64,000 nucleotides of DNA from Dioscorea cayenensis subsp. rotundata (lineage: Eukaryota > Streptophyta > Magnoliopsida > Dioscoreales > Dioscoreaceae): the NCBI RefSeq assembly GCF_009730915.1, contig NC_052488.1, positions 20,082,305-20,146,304 on the forward strand, written 5' to 3'. Position numbers and translations under genes: made by a program. Within the stretch, counting starts at the first letter, position 1; every line of letters starts with the position of its first letter. A model generated the notes under the pieces. That model had not been told where the DNA came from and ran no database searches. It saw nothing but the letters and a program-made list of their open reading frames with translations. Of the stretch, positions 11,344-22,930 are shown one piece after another.

Positions 11344-14300
11344 ATGGAAATTGAGGCCCAAAAGATTCAAAATGTAAGTTTTTCTTGATACTATCAAAAA
11401 CACTGGATTTTATACAGATTGTCACAATGCAATTGAGATGGTTTTAAAAGAAGTTTTATGTGTTTCCTGTTAGTAGTCTAAATTCTGTCATTAGTCAGCC
11501 TAATGCCAGAGTTGGTTTGTTTCAGTTCTTCGGTGGAATCTCATCTCCATATTTTGAATATGCATCAGCCTTTGGTTTAATTTAGAATATTGATCATTTG
11601 ACACTCATCTTAGTTCTAGTATATATGTTTAAATATAATTACTGAGTTTTTTAGAAGGACTCAAATAGCGTTACGTGCTATAGGGTCGGAGAAATGATTG
11701 CCAGAGCTTGAGTGGAAGTCAATATCAATCAGGTCGATTTCCTAAGGTCTCCATTGGTATCACAGTTGATAAAAGCCAAAAGATTGGATCAGATCATGCA
11801 GGAAATGAACATTGGGGTGCATTACCTTCATTGAGAAGAACCTCTTTATCTCAGGATAAAGTAATTGAACAAAGGAATATATCTGCAACTATGGGAATTG
11901 CAGAAGAAATACAAGTGGAAAATGAAAAACAGACGTTTGAGTTCCGCCCAAAACTTATTCCAGCACTGCAGCCAGAGGAAGGTGCACGAAAGAAATCAGA
12001 TGTCGTATACGAGAAAAGTGATTCTGGAAACACTAGGAGGGTGGAAGGCACTACGTCTTCTGCAAAACAGAAAATGCATGTTGTAGATGAAAGAGCCACT
12101 GAGAAGTCTGAAAAAGTGGGTAGCTGCAATACTGAAGCTCTGAGAATGAAGCTCTGGGAGATTCTGGGTGTTGCTTCTGAGGACAAGCGGATTTCTAATT
12201 CATCAAGTCCTGATGATTCCTCCAAGCATTCAAACATAGATCCAAAAGATAAATCTCAGATGGCTGAAGCTGCCAAGCACAAGAACTCAGATACAATCGA
12301 GGATGACACAGAAAGTCCCGATCAAACCAAGCAAAGACCTCTCGGTCGTTCTCTGACCAGAAAGAAAGCCGCTACTAGAACAGTTCCCAAAATGCAGCAC
12401 GATGTTAACGGCAGAAGGAAGTTATTATCCTCCCCCAGTCCTGTTATGAAGCTGAAATTTCAAAAGAATATCTTTTCCTTTGATAAATGTGAAGGCAGAG
12501 CAAGGAGCTCAGAGCGTGCTATCAAAGGTCAGTCATCCTCCTCTAACAGAAAGAAATCTGAACGGAGGAAAGCTGGATTTGAGCCACAGAAGAAAGTGTT
12601 TCCTCAACTATCACATCCAGAGGAGCCTTCGCAGACCAATGATAAGCAACAAATGGTCAAGGCAGCTTCTAGAGCAACATCAGGGAGTAAGAATGCAGGA
12701 GACCCTCCTTGTCGTCCTTGTCAATCAAAGGACTCCTCACGAACATATGAAACTAGAAAATCAACCCAAACCTTACAAAAGTCAAATAAAGTTCTAAAGG
12801 ACAATCAGGCTTCACATGCAGACACTAGAGAAAATGTCAATAGTAAAGAGATTCATGAAAATGCTGATAATATGTCTCTGAAAACAAAAACATGCCCATT
12901 TAAAGGCTTGAATAGTCCGTCTGTAGCGAGGGATCAAAATTCGCATACGAAGCCAACAAGTCCACCACGGACGAGGAATACAGACCGAGTGGATGATTTT
13001 CAAAGTCCTATGTCTCCAAAAGCGAAGACGAGTTCACTTGAAGGTTTGAAGATTCCATCGGTGCCAAGGAATGATAACTCACAGATGATGCCAACGAGTC
13101 CATCACCATGGATGATGAATGCAGACCCAGTGGATGATCTTCAAAGTCCAACCCTTGCCATGGATGGGACACCACCATTATCAACAAGTAAAACACCAGA
13201 TAATGAACCATTTAATTCAGGTCAAGCTCGGCCACAAATTTTTGGGAGGAGACTATTTAGTTCAAGAAGTTCAGATGACTCCAGACAGTCCGGCAGATCA
13301 GACATGCATACAGAATCCTCTGTATCCTTTTTCTCACCTATCCATTAGTTACATTAAACTTCCAATAATGAGTATTAAGCACAAGTACTGCTTTCCATTT
13401 CGTTTCCCTTAGCCAGCATTCCCAGGATAACAGTGGAGAAACTGTTGGGCATGCTGCAGAAGAGAAGGAAACGGAGAGACAGTTCTCTGTATCTCCAACA
13501 GAACAGCGGGACGGTTGGAGCTTTGAAGCAAGCGTAGCAGCCAATAAAGGTTATACGATTCTCCTTTTAGGCTGCATCATGCATCATGCATCATGCACCA
13601 TTTTATGTGATGGTGACTGATCTTCTAGACAGCTCACATGACATGCTTAGCAGCTGGCTATAGTTGGCAGCCAAACCAGCTTGTTATTTATGATATTTGA
13701 TAGTTCTCAAGCCGAACTCTGCTAGCAAGTTAAATAGATCACTGCATTTCAACTGACATATTACTTCAGGCATCTCTATTTTCCTGATCAGCATCCTGTT
13801 GGCTCCTGTAAGGTAGAACTGCTTTGTACTCCTGAGTATCTTCTAGCCTTCTAATATAAATAGGGATTTAGGTGAAAACTGTTCACTGAAGGCTTGGCAT
13901 GTTAAACCTGCGATTAAATGTAGAAGTTCATGGTTGAAACTTGGTGACACATGGAGATAAAGATACTTGTTGCGGAAGTTCAGAAATAACTAATTTATTG
14001 AGTGAAGCAATTCGTTCATAGGATATTTGAAGTTTGAAAATTCTACTGTAGGTTTCAAACATATGGATGGAAGTTCTGGGAGTGCTAGTGGCACCAAGAA
14101 ATATCCATTTTCCCTCCGTCGCTCAAAAAGGTTTTATAGCCTTGAAGACTTAACGATTGGCAAAATTGAACCGTCCTCACCAGCTCCAAGTGCACCTTCC
14201 AGTAATTGGCAAAAATTTTCAATCATCTATATCTTTAATTTGTGTTTCACAAATCAAATCCATGTGCCTTTTGGGAAATTTCAGGAACAAATGAAACCAC

Positions 14301-16415
14301 AGTAGGCATTAAAGCTTCGGATTTATATCCAGAAGACAGCCTCGCAAGGTCCATGTAAAACACATTCTGCTAGTGCCCGTTATAATTCACCTTGATCATT
14401 TTAACTGATTTTAATATGTATCATATTGCAGGGAAACTATCCAGTTGGCATTGGTCTTAGAAAAATTTAAGGCTAAGATAAAATCTCACACAAGCAAGAA
14501 AAGTTCCCAAATACTTATGTCTGCTGCTGACAAATTGTTTGTAAAGCTGCAGGACGTCGAGTCTGAGATACAGACAGATTTGTGAGTGTCCTTGAGATAA
14601 GATATAAATGTTAACTTGGAGCTATCTTTAAAAGCTGATCTGTTAATTAATTTTATGATATTTGTACTTTGCAGAGTGAAATTTGCTGGTGTCACCAAAC
14701 TCAAGAGGAAACATTTAGAGGCCAGATATAAAGGTATGTACGGTGTTTCAGCAATTTGGCTGGTCCCTCAACAGTACATTTACGGGGACTTGATCTACAT
14801 AACAAGAGTCTCTTGTGTTTTGATGATATTTGTTTTTTATTAATTAAGTGGATAAGCCAGGGATCTTTTTCTAAGAAAAACCCAGGGATCTATTGGCAAT
14901 GATATCAGTTTCAGTGATGACTCTTTTAAGTTTGTCGAATGCTCATAAATGTTTTGTAGAAATGAATGCAAATAACTGTAGATACAGAAATTCTTCCTTA
15001 AAATGTTTTGCACTTGGCAAAGCCTTCATTTTTTTTGGTTATAAATTCCCTGCTGTTCATGTCATCTATTTCTTTTTCCCTCTCTCTTGATTTCGTAAGT
15101 TTGAAAAAGTTTCACCATCAGGTTTATTGTGATGCAGAGCAACAGGATCAGCTGAGGATCGTGCATGATAAGTTCAAAGAGGATGTCAATCAGCACCTCC
15201 TGGACTACAAGAATACCATCGGGGAGTTCAAAGCTGATCAAATGGAGCTTAAAACGAGCTTGGAGAGACAAAGTAGGCGAAATTACATTCTGCTGTTCAA
15301 TTTGATCTAGAACAGAATCTCACGCTCTCAGTAACAAGTTCTAAGGTTCTGCTAGTAATTTCCTTTTCGCTAAGTTAGGGATCTGGCATGTCCTTCAACT
15401 GACTACAGTAGGCTTGAAGCTTCGAGGCTATAGTGGTCCCTCCCCACATTAGTCTGGCAAAAGAATACATTGTATTCTATTCGGTTTTTGTTTGTAAAAC
15501 GCCATTAACTTTGCTGATTTCTTTTGGTTTTTTTGTACTCAGAAGCATCACACAAAAAGCTTCTTCTGCAAGTTGAAGATCAAATGAAGGTTCAACTACA
15601 TGATGCTGAAACAAGCATTTTAGAAGTCCACAAGGCAAGTTTTCTGCAAACTAGTAGTGATAATTTATTTTTCTACTTGGGATGTGTGACTTTCCATGAA
15701 CCATCACACATTTTTCTTCTCCTGAGATAAATTTGCATGGATATGATAATTTTACAGCTGCAGAAAATATTGGGATGATAGGTACGAACTTGCATTAGAT
15801 TGTGTCAAGCATTTTTTTGTTCTTTTTAATTGGCTTCTGGCGACACTAGGACACTTTTGGTTGTGTGCTCATGTTTTAAATTGTTAATACATTATGAAAT
15901 GTATGACAAAGGACTCAGTAACTATAAACGAGGCATTGTCAAGAGATTCAATTGAAATACCTCATGTTCCTTGTCTGGAAATCTGGTAGACAACGCTTTT
16001 ATTTGTCCATATACGGTTTTAAGTTGAGCATTAAAAAACTTTAGACTCCATTTATTTATTTTAAAATTCTATTGCATAACTTCTGCATGCATAGAAGTGA
16101 ATTTATTATCCATTTGTATTGACATATCCTAAGTAGTTCTTTTTTTTTTTTTAAAAAAAAAATTGATATAAACAAATCGTTAAGTCATAAATTTGGAAAT
16201 CAGATTTCTCCATGCAGAGTCTTTAACAGTCAGAAATGCTGCATGCTGGTTGTGTCTCTATAGGCAAGATCATATAAGAACACTATCATATCTAACATCG
16301 TTTAATGAGTGCCAGGCTAAGTATTTTGCTCTTGTCCCTGCAGGAAGCAAGGAAAAAGATGAAAGACTTAAAACACGTTCTGAGAGAGTTTGTTCAGGAA
16401 GGCATCTTCAGTTGA
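11344..16415 (+). CDS. ASY3: Meiotic chromosome axis protein ASY3 / PAIR3
   Basis: Ten coding exons join in phase to about 850 residues: 11344-11373, 11684-13321, 13417-13549, 14022-14201, 14285-14348, 14432-14581, 14675-14733, 15138-15272, 15543-15634 and 16344-16415. The N-terminal block NDCQSLSGSQYQSG...KVSIGI and the motif LRMKLWEILG (around residue 165) are hallmarks of ASY3 (Arabidopsis) and PAIR3 (rice), about 790-845 residues long. The middle is a long, polar, probably disordered region. The C-terminal ~200 residues (RETIQLALVLEKFK through the KDLKHVLREF tail) are a predicted coiled coil. ASY3 organises the meiotic axis with ASY1/HORMA protein and ASY4 and is needed for synapsis and crossovers. 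The tiny first exon encodes only ten residues. Intron 9 begins AAG|GCAAGT, a GC-AG intron. The exon-4 acceptor could instead be at 14052, also in frame. Confidence 0.92.
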
Positions 16416-18394
16416 TTATCATGGCAAGCAAAGATGATCTTTTAAGGATGATAATTGACAGTTGTGAATGCAAAGGAAGGCGGGTAATGCTTCTCGAAAC
16501 CAAGTAATATAATAGTCTTAACTACAATTCATGAGCATAACATGAGGATTACTAACCGATTTATTTCTTCTAGCTGATGGAGTAGTTTGTATTACAAAAC
16601 CTTGAGCTTCAGTTTAGATTAGAAAATTTGCATGTTCTAGGGAAAGAACTCTCTTTTGGTCTCCAGATATATTTTGTATATGTATTTTCATACCTTTGAA
16701 GGCTGCTTGGGAGCTATTTGTTAAGGTGTAAGAAAATGAGTTCTTATCCTCAAGTTTTCATTTCTAAGCCAGGCGTTGTCAGAATGCTCTAAAAGGGTTT
16801 TTGTTTGATTCCTTATCCTCTGCAGTTGATGGCTTTACCAACGTGTTAATTAGCTGTTAAAGGACACTGATAAAGAAGAATACAATGCTTAAACCTTATT
16901 TTTTAGTGCCATTGGTCTTGTCAAATCTCCGTGCGTTTTGGTTGTGTGCGTGAGTACCTAAAGTTTTGAACAAATTGGGTGCTTGATGCGGATAGGGGAT
17001 TGAATGAAGGCCATGAAATTGGGCATGCTCCTTCTTTCTTTTGGATATGATCTGCGTAATGCTCTTCTTTGCTTTTATTTTTCTTTCTTTTTATACTTTT
17101 GGCATGCTTATGGTCCTTTAATTTCTGAGCATGTCAAATTTTTATCAATAAGCCACATTGATTAAAGTAAAGCAAGTTCACATACAAATAATACAATTGA
17201 GAAAAAAAAGGAGTTATTGTTAGTTTTAAAATATAAAATATTTGTTTTGCCTTTTGATTGTATTGACTGCCATATTAAAATATTTATTTATTTATTTATT
17301 TATAATAAATATGCATGTGTTCAAAGAATACCAACCCTCTACTTTTGGTAAGAATAATTTTTTTTTTAAAATGACAGGTGCTGTATATATTAGGAGCATA
17401 AGTATAAATAAAGAATTGATCATTTAGTATATACGTTAATACACCTCATATGATAATATGAGATTTGGATAATAAACTCATATTCGCAATCAGGATCTAT
17501 TACTACTATTATATGCTGAGTTTTTGATCATTTTGAAAAAATTTTATTTTTTTTTTTATTGGAGCTGTACTTGATTATATTAAAAGATTTTATATGACAA
17601 GAATTTCAACAATTTCAATATGTTTATTGTGTTCAACCAAGGTAGAAGAAGATATTTCCTGCCACTCATAAAAATGAAAAACCTCAACGTACCGGGTAGG
17701 TGCCCGGTGCTCTGCAGTTCTCATCTTTTATCCTGCCTCATCGGCTATGTGCACTCGTGAATCTGAGACGCTGGATATCCACAACTTAATATCCATTATA
17801 AATTTCTAACACTTAAAATTTTTTTTAAAAAAAAAAACAATCAGCTTAATACATATACATACAAAGTAAATACTCCAATTAAATGTTTGAAATTATCTAC
17901 CAACCCTTAACAAACTCTCAAGTTTACTAAACAAGTTCCAACCCCTCCTTTCCATATTTAAATTTCTCCACTACATCCTTCAAATTCTTTTCCTTCCTAA
18001 AATCTACTTAAAAATTTACACTTATATTTACTAAAATAAAAAACTAAGATAAACTCCCCCCTCAACCTTCCCACCACTGTAAAACTTCCAGGTTTTCCAT
18101 GGTTCCTCTTTCCCCCTCCATTTCACAGTACTACACACAGCTCTAATCCTTCCCCTAAACCCTTATTATCTCTCTAATCACCATATTACCAACAAATAAT
18201 TATCATAAAAAATAAAAATAATAATAAATAAACAGGAAAACGGGTGGCTTGCATTCCCTCTCAAGTGTCATTATTATCCAACATTTCTCTCTCTTTTTAT
18301 CCTTACTCTTCTTCTTCTTCTTCTTCTTCTCTGTTCTCTCCCATGTAAAACCCTAACCCTAATCTCTCTACTACTTCACCACTCACTCTTCGCC
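16416..18394. other. ASY3 3' UTR and intergenic spacer
   Basis: The first 200-300 bases are probably ASY3 3' UTR. The remainder is AT-rich with (TTTA)n near 17280-17303. The segment 18240-18394 becomes pyrimidine-rich, with a (CTT)n run at 18309-18330, and is likely the ZF-HD promoter-proximal region and 5' leader. No further coding similarity was seen. Confidence 0.5.
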
Positions 18395-19134
18395 ATGGAC
18401 GCAGCTCCCCGAGCTCCCGACCCCGACCCCAAGCTCCCCAAGCCTCTCTCCCTTCCCAACGGCGTACTCCGCAAGCACCACGACTCCTCCTCCTCCTCCT
18501 CCTACGTCTACCGCGAGTGCATGCGCAACCACGCTGCCAGCCTCGGCGGCCACGCCCTCGACGGTTGCGGCGAGTTCATGCCATCCCCCTCCTCCGACCC
18601 TTCCATCCCTTCCTCCCTCCTTTGCGCTGCCTGCGGCTGCCACCGCAACTTCCACCGTCGCCTCCCTCTCCACGGCTCCCCTTCCTCCTCCTCCGACGAC
18701 GTCGACGATCGCCTCCCCCGCACCACCCCCCAGCCCCCTCCCCTGCCCACATGCTCCTCGCTCTCCGCTCCGGCTTGCCTGAGATGCCTCGCAAGCGGTT
18801 CCGCACCAAGTTCACCCCCGATCAGAAGGAACGGATGCACGAGCTCTCGGAGAAGCTCGGCTGGCGGATGAGGCGCAACGATGAGGGTTTCGTCGAGGAG
18901 AGCTGCAGAGAGATCGGCGTCTCTAAGGGTGTTTTCAAGGTATGGATGCATAACAATAAGCACTCTTTTCTCGGTGGTTCCTCTTCCAGGAGGAGGGACA
19001 GAGATCTCACCAATGGTGCTTCCGGCGCCGCCTCCGGCTCCGGCGCCGGTGATGATGAGGCTAACGAGATCAGTGGTGATGTTGTGGTGAGTGATGATCA
19101 TGTGGTCACCAATGGGACATTCACTGATCCTTGA
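18395..19134 (+). CDS. ZHD: Zinc-finger homeodomain (ZF-HD) transcription factor with an apparent frameshift
   Basis: Intronless and very GC-rich, as is common for ZHD genes. Frame 1 from ATG 18395 encodes a Ser-rich leader and the complete ZF-HD dimerisation zinc finger ([30 protein letters not shown]; residues ~39-92). The homeodomain ([15 protein letters not shown] through [11 protein letters not shown], about 18790-18966) lies in a different frame. That frame stays open to the stop at 19132-19134. Both domains look intact, so the shift is a single missing base, or two extra, somewhere in the C-rich stretch about 18700-18755. Corrected, the protein would be about 246 residues, normal for ZHDs, which bind DNA as dimers in floral and vegetative development. 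It is either a recent inactivation or a poly-C assembly error. The first frame alone ends at 18871. Confidence 0.88.
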
Positions 19135-20932
19135 AAACTCATCAAACAACCACCAAAAATTATGTTTTTTTTTTCCTCCTTTTCTTTGCTGCTGCTGCTG
19201 TTGTTGTTAATTATGATAAATCTCTCTTTAGTTAGGGTTAGAATTAGAGGGATTAGGGTTTTTGGTTTTTCCATCATTTTTCCTTCAATTCCAACCCAAA
19301 ATGAGAATCAAAAGTGCAGATGAACACTGGATTGTTACTGCCATTGTTTAGCTTCCAGGGATTACTGTGAAAAATCACAGCTTTTTTTTACTGGGACTGG
19401 AGAAATGGATGAAAAAACCAGTACTAATTTAGAAAAAAAAAAAATCAAGTTTTCAAGAGTACTGAAATTCAAATGTCTTGATGATAATTTTTTTTTTTTA
19501 AATGTTTTACTTGTGATTATAAAATTATGTGAATTGGTGCATATGGTACTGATTTAGTGTTCATGATTTTTTTTTTCTTATAACTTATTTTTACTAGAGA
19601 TGACTGATGCTTGGTACTGATTTAGTGCACAGCAAAAACAAGATTTAAGAGTAGTGAAATTCAAATGTTTGGCTGAGTTTTTTTATGTTTATTTTTACCA
19701 GTGAAGTTAATATTATGAGTTGGTGCATGTTCATTAATTTATACATTTATTGTTAGTAGCCTGTTGGTAGTTGGTGCCAGTGGTATTCAATTCATTAACA
19801 TCTTCTAATCTCTCTGTCATGAAGGTTTCATGCAGCTATTTATTTCACTCTTCACTTGATACTTAATTTTCCTTAAAATCATTAGTTTGGTGGTTATACA
19901 TGTGTTATCCTTGTCGGTTTAAGTTTTTGGGTTGAATTAAAGTCATTCATTCTCATCGGTCATTCTCATCGGTTTAAGCTTTTAGGTTGAATTGAACTCG
20001 GTCTGTATATTCTTGTTTGTTTCGTTAAGTTTAAAACATCTTGTCAATATTTGACATGATAATTGATGTGGCAGACATATACGATATATTATCGTGAGAC
20101 CGGCGGTCTTAAAATTAACAAATTTATTTAAGTTTTTAGGTTGAATCGAGTCTATTTTTATCGGTTGTAAGAATGTTATATCTTTGCCGTTGCTTTGCTG
20201 GAAGTGTTTGCTTTTAGGGGTGCAGTGCTTTTTTTATGCTTCTCATGCCAATCCAAGCTAATGATTTTGGTGAAATTTCTGAGATTTTGGTGTTGGGTCG
20301 GTGGGGTTCATCAGATCTTCAAAACCCTAATTCTCTTTGCATATCATCTCTCAGCTCTCAAAACTCAGAATGGTTGTTGCTTTCTTGGTTTATATATATA
20401 TATATATTTTTTTTTTAAAAAAAAATTAGTTTAATGATTAAGATTGGAATTAGAGGGATGATCTATGTGTTGCTATGATTAGAAAAATGTTAATTTAGAG
20501 TTAGTCAGCCTAATATAATAAATTGAATCTCAATCCCTATGTTCTTTTTAATGGTACTAAATTTGGTGTTATTTAAGGGTTGTGATGGTGTTCCCAAAGA
20601 TATCTATTGGTTGTTTGATTAGTGTGGATGAGCTTTTTAATCTTTGTAGTTTTGTAAGGAAAGGTTGGTGGGACATATGTCCAAAAAGATTTATTAAATA
20701 AATAAATAAAGTAAATGATTGTCCATCCAAGACTCTGATTAATAAAAATTAATTTGAAGGATGCTTTATATGATGAGAGGATACCAATTTACATGTTGTT
20801 GGTAAAGGTATTAAAAAAATTGGTGGTATATATTATTTTTATGAAAAAGTCATCAACGACATGTTCTGTTTTGAATCATGGAAAATATTAACTTTTACAC
20901 ATATTTGTCTTATATATATATGTGTGTGTGTG

Positions 20933-20963
<31 letters not shown>

Positions 20964-21126
20964 CATTACTAAACCCTACTAAGGTGAAAAACAATGTATT
21001 TTTATTTTAAGAGGATACAAATATTATTTGTAACAAATACATTGATTTTTGGTTTATGTATTAAAATAAAACAAGGGGATGGCTTAAAGATTGTAGAAAT
21101 TGGAATTGGCACAAATTGGCTACTAT
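19135..21126. other. ZHD 3' region and AT-rich spacer
   Basis: Contains homopolymer T tracts, a repeated 'CATTCTCATCGGT' phrase near 19948-19972, and (TA)n/(TG)n microsatellites at 20391-20408 and 20920-20963. No coding similarity recognised; the open frames are low-complexity. Confidence 0.5.
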
Positions 21127-21250
21127 ACTTACTTTATTTATTAGAATATTTAATATATATATATATACACTTACTTTATTTATTAGAATATTTAATATAT
21201 ATATATATACTTACTTTATTTATTAGAATATTTAATATATATATATATAT
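21127..21250. repeat. Three-copy minisatellite, ~40-bp unit
   Basis: Three consecutive copies of a unit that begins ACTTACTTTATTTATTAGAA and ends in a (TA)n run, at roughly 21127-21170, 21169-21207 and 21208-21250. The copies differ mainly in the length of the TA tail. Confidence 0.85.
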
Positions 21251-21639
21251 TATTTCAATTTTTGTTAACTGAAATCTTGAAAATGACACGAGGGTGCCTA
21301 TAGTGTAAATCTTTATTTTATCATATTACTTCTCATGAATTTTTCCCACTAATTTTATGTAGCAATTTTTTATTTATAGAGAAAAAAAAAAATGAATTCA
21401 GAGCTATATGTTTTCCTCTTCTTCCCATTATACCCCAAGCAAAGAACAACCCCCAACCATTTTGTATACAAATCTCTATTTAAAAAGCTTTCATATCTTA
21501 CAATAACACATTCAAAATTAACAAAACTAGTAAAATGACAATAATACAAAATGAAATAACAACAAGTCACACATGTTTTAAATTTAAAAATAATAATAAT
21601 AAATAAAAAAAAACACTTAAAAACCTTTGGTTGTAATCA

Positions 21640-21918
21640 TCAACACTTATTATGGATTGGATCAGGCCCTCTTTGCACCCTTCTTTTGCTCATCCTCTCA
21701 AAACCAAAAGAAGAAGGTGCCACTGCTTTTCTCATCCTCTCCAACCTTCCAACATTCACCATCTTCTCACTCTTCTCCAAAAACTCCCCACTAATTCCCA
21801 CACTCCTCACACACTCAACCATCAATGGATTCACAACCAAAACAAATAAACAAACAACAAAAACAATGAACTTACAAGTAGTACCTAAACCCATTAAACC
21901 TCTCCTTGATCTCATCAT
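21640..21918 (-). CDS. CLE: CLE signalling peptide precursor (CLE25/26/45-like)
   Basis: A 92-residue precursor. Residues ~12-36 form a hydrophobic secretion signal (CKFIVFVVCLFVLVV) after a basic start. A variable, basic middle follows. The C-terminal 12-mer RRVQRGPDPIHN, followed by only two residues (KC), is the CLE motif. CLE peptides are secreted, cleaved and often modified at proline, and are sensed by CLAVATA1/BAM-type receptor kinases to control meristem and vascular cell fate. The 12-mer most resembles the CLE25/CLE26/CLE45 group, which acts in phloem and root. Position 4, usually a proline, is glutamine here; Arabidopsis CLE45 also lacks that proline. A TATA-like (TA)n stretch (21961-21978) lies ~45 bases upstream on this strand. 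The gene is intronless, as is usual for the family. Confidence 0.87.
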   Translation of the reverse strand: MMRSRRGLMGLGTTCKFIVFVVCLFVLVVNPLMVECVRSVGISGEFLEKSEKMVNVGRLERMRKAVAPSSFGFERMSKRRVQRGPDPIHNKC

Positions 21919-22900
21919 CCTTCTCTTCTACTTCTTCTCTTAGTGTTCAACTCTTGTACTTATATATATATATATATAAACAACACTTCTGTATTTTTGA
22001 GTCTAAAGTTATCTAAGAAGACATCACCTTTGGACTCTTCTTTCATCTTCATCTACTTTAATTAGAATCCCAACTTTGAACATGAAGCACTTATATCCAT
22101 GCATGAAGCTTGTAATTATGTGTTTCTTTATGCCTTTCTTTTCCCATTCTTGCATTACCCCAACCTCTCCTTAATCTTTGTATTTGCAAAGCCTATAAAG
22201 AAACAGAATCAATCAAGCTTCCCTTATCTCCTTACCTTCTTTTTTTCACATTCCTCTTTACTTACTTTTCCTTGTTCCCCAATCAAAATCCCACATTACA
22301 ACACATATAAACTCTTGGAAGCACCAAATTTTGTTGCTTTTCATAGAGTTTTACCTAAACAGTAATATTCCTTACAAAAAATAATAATAATAATAATTTC
22401 TTAAGTGTAAAATAGAACAAGCACTAACAAAGAAGAATGGAACTGAAACTAGGCTTTACCTTTGGATTAAAGTAAAAGAACAGCAGTGGTTGTTGCTGCT
22501 TTATAAGGTTGTCCCTGCAACACACCAGAGAACTTCCTTTATGTACTGATTGGAAGGAATGGAGATACTCCTGCAATGCAATACACTTTTGAAGTTAAAA
22601 TACTGAAAAACAACAGCCTTGGATTCTTGCATTAGTGTACTATAAAAAAAAGCGCATCTGACATGCTGCTTTTCCTAATAATCATATAAGTTCTCAAGTA
22701 CTTTGGTTACAAGCATTGGTGGTTTTTATTGTTGCCAAATTTGTATAAATTATACTATTGTTTCATCAATAGTAAAACGAGGAATTCATAGGGTAATTTG
22801 ATGGCCCCTGATATTATACAACAAAAAAAAATATTGTGTATTTGAAGGGGTATTATTGGAACTCTTTCCATCCCAATGCACTGGAGATGGCAATTTTGAT
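21919..22900. other. Spacer between CLE and PFK 3' ends
   Basis: Contains the CLE promoter (minus strand) from 21919 to about 22400 and the probable PFK 3' UTR from about 22930 downward. Repeats are limited to short (AAT)n near 22381-22396. No additional gene seen. Confidence 0.45.
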
Positions 22901-22930
22901 TGTCTTTCTTGAAGATGTGTAAAAATGAAT

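Noticed and set aside
14616..14843. Frames covering ASY3 introns and exons
   Set aside because: They read through splice sites; only the internal exon parts are ASY3 coding.
18508..19149. 213-residue minus-strand frame opposite ZHD
   Set aside because: GC-rich antisense shadow of the ZF-HD gene; composition only, no domain.
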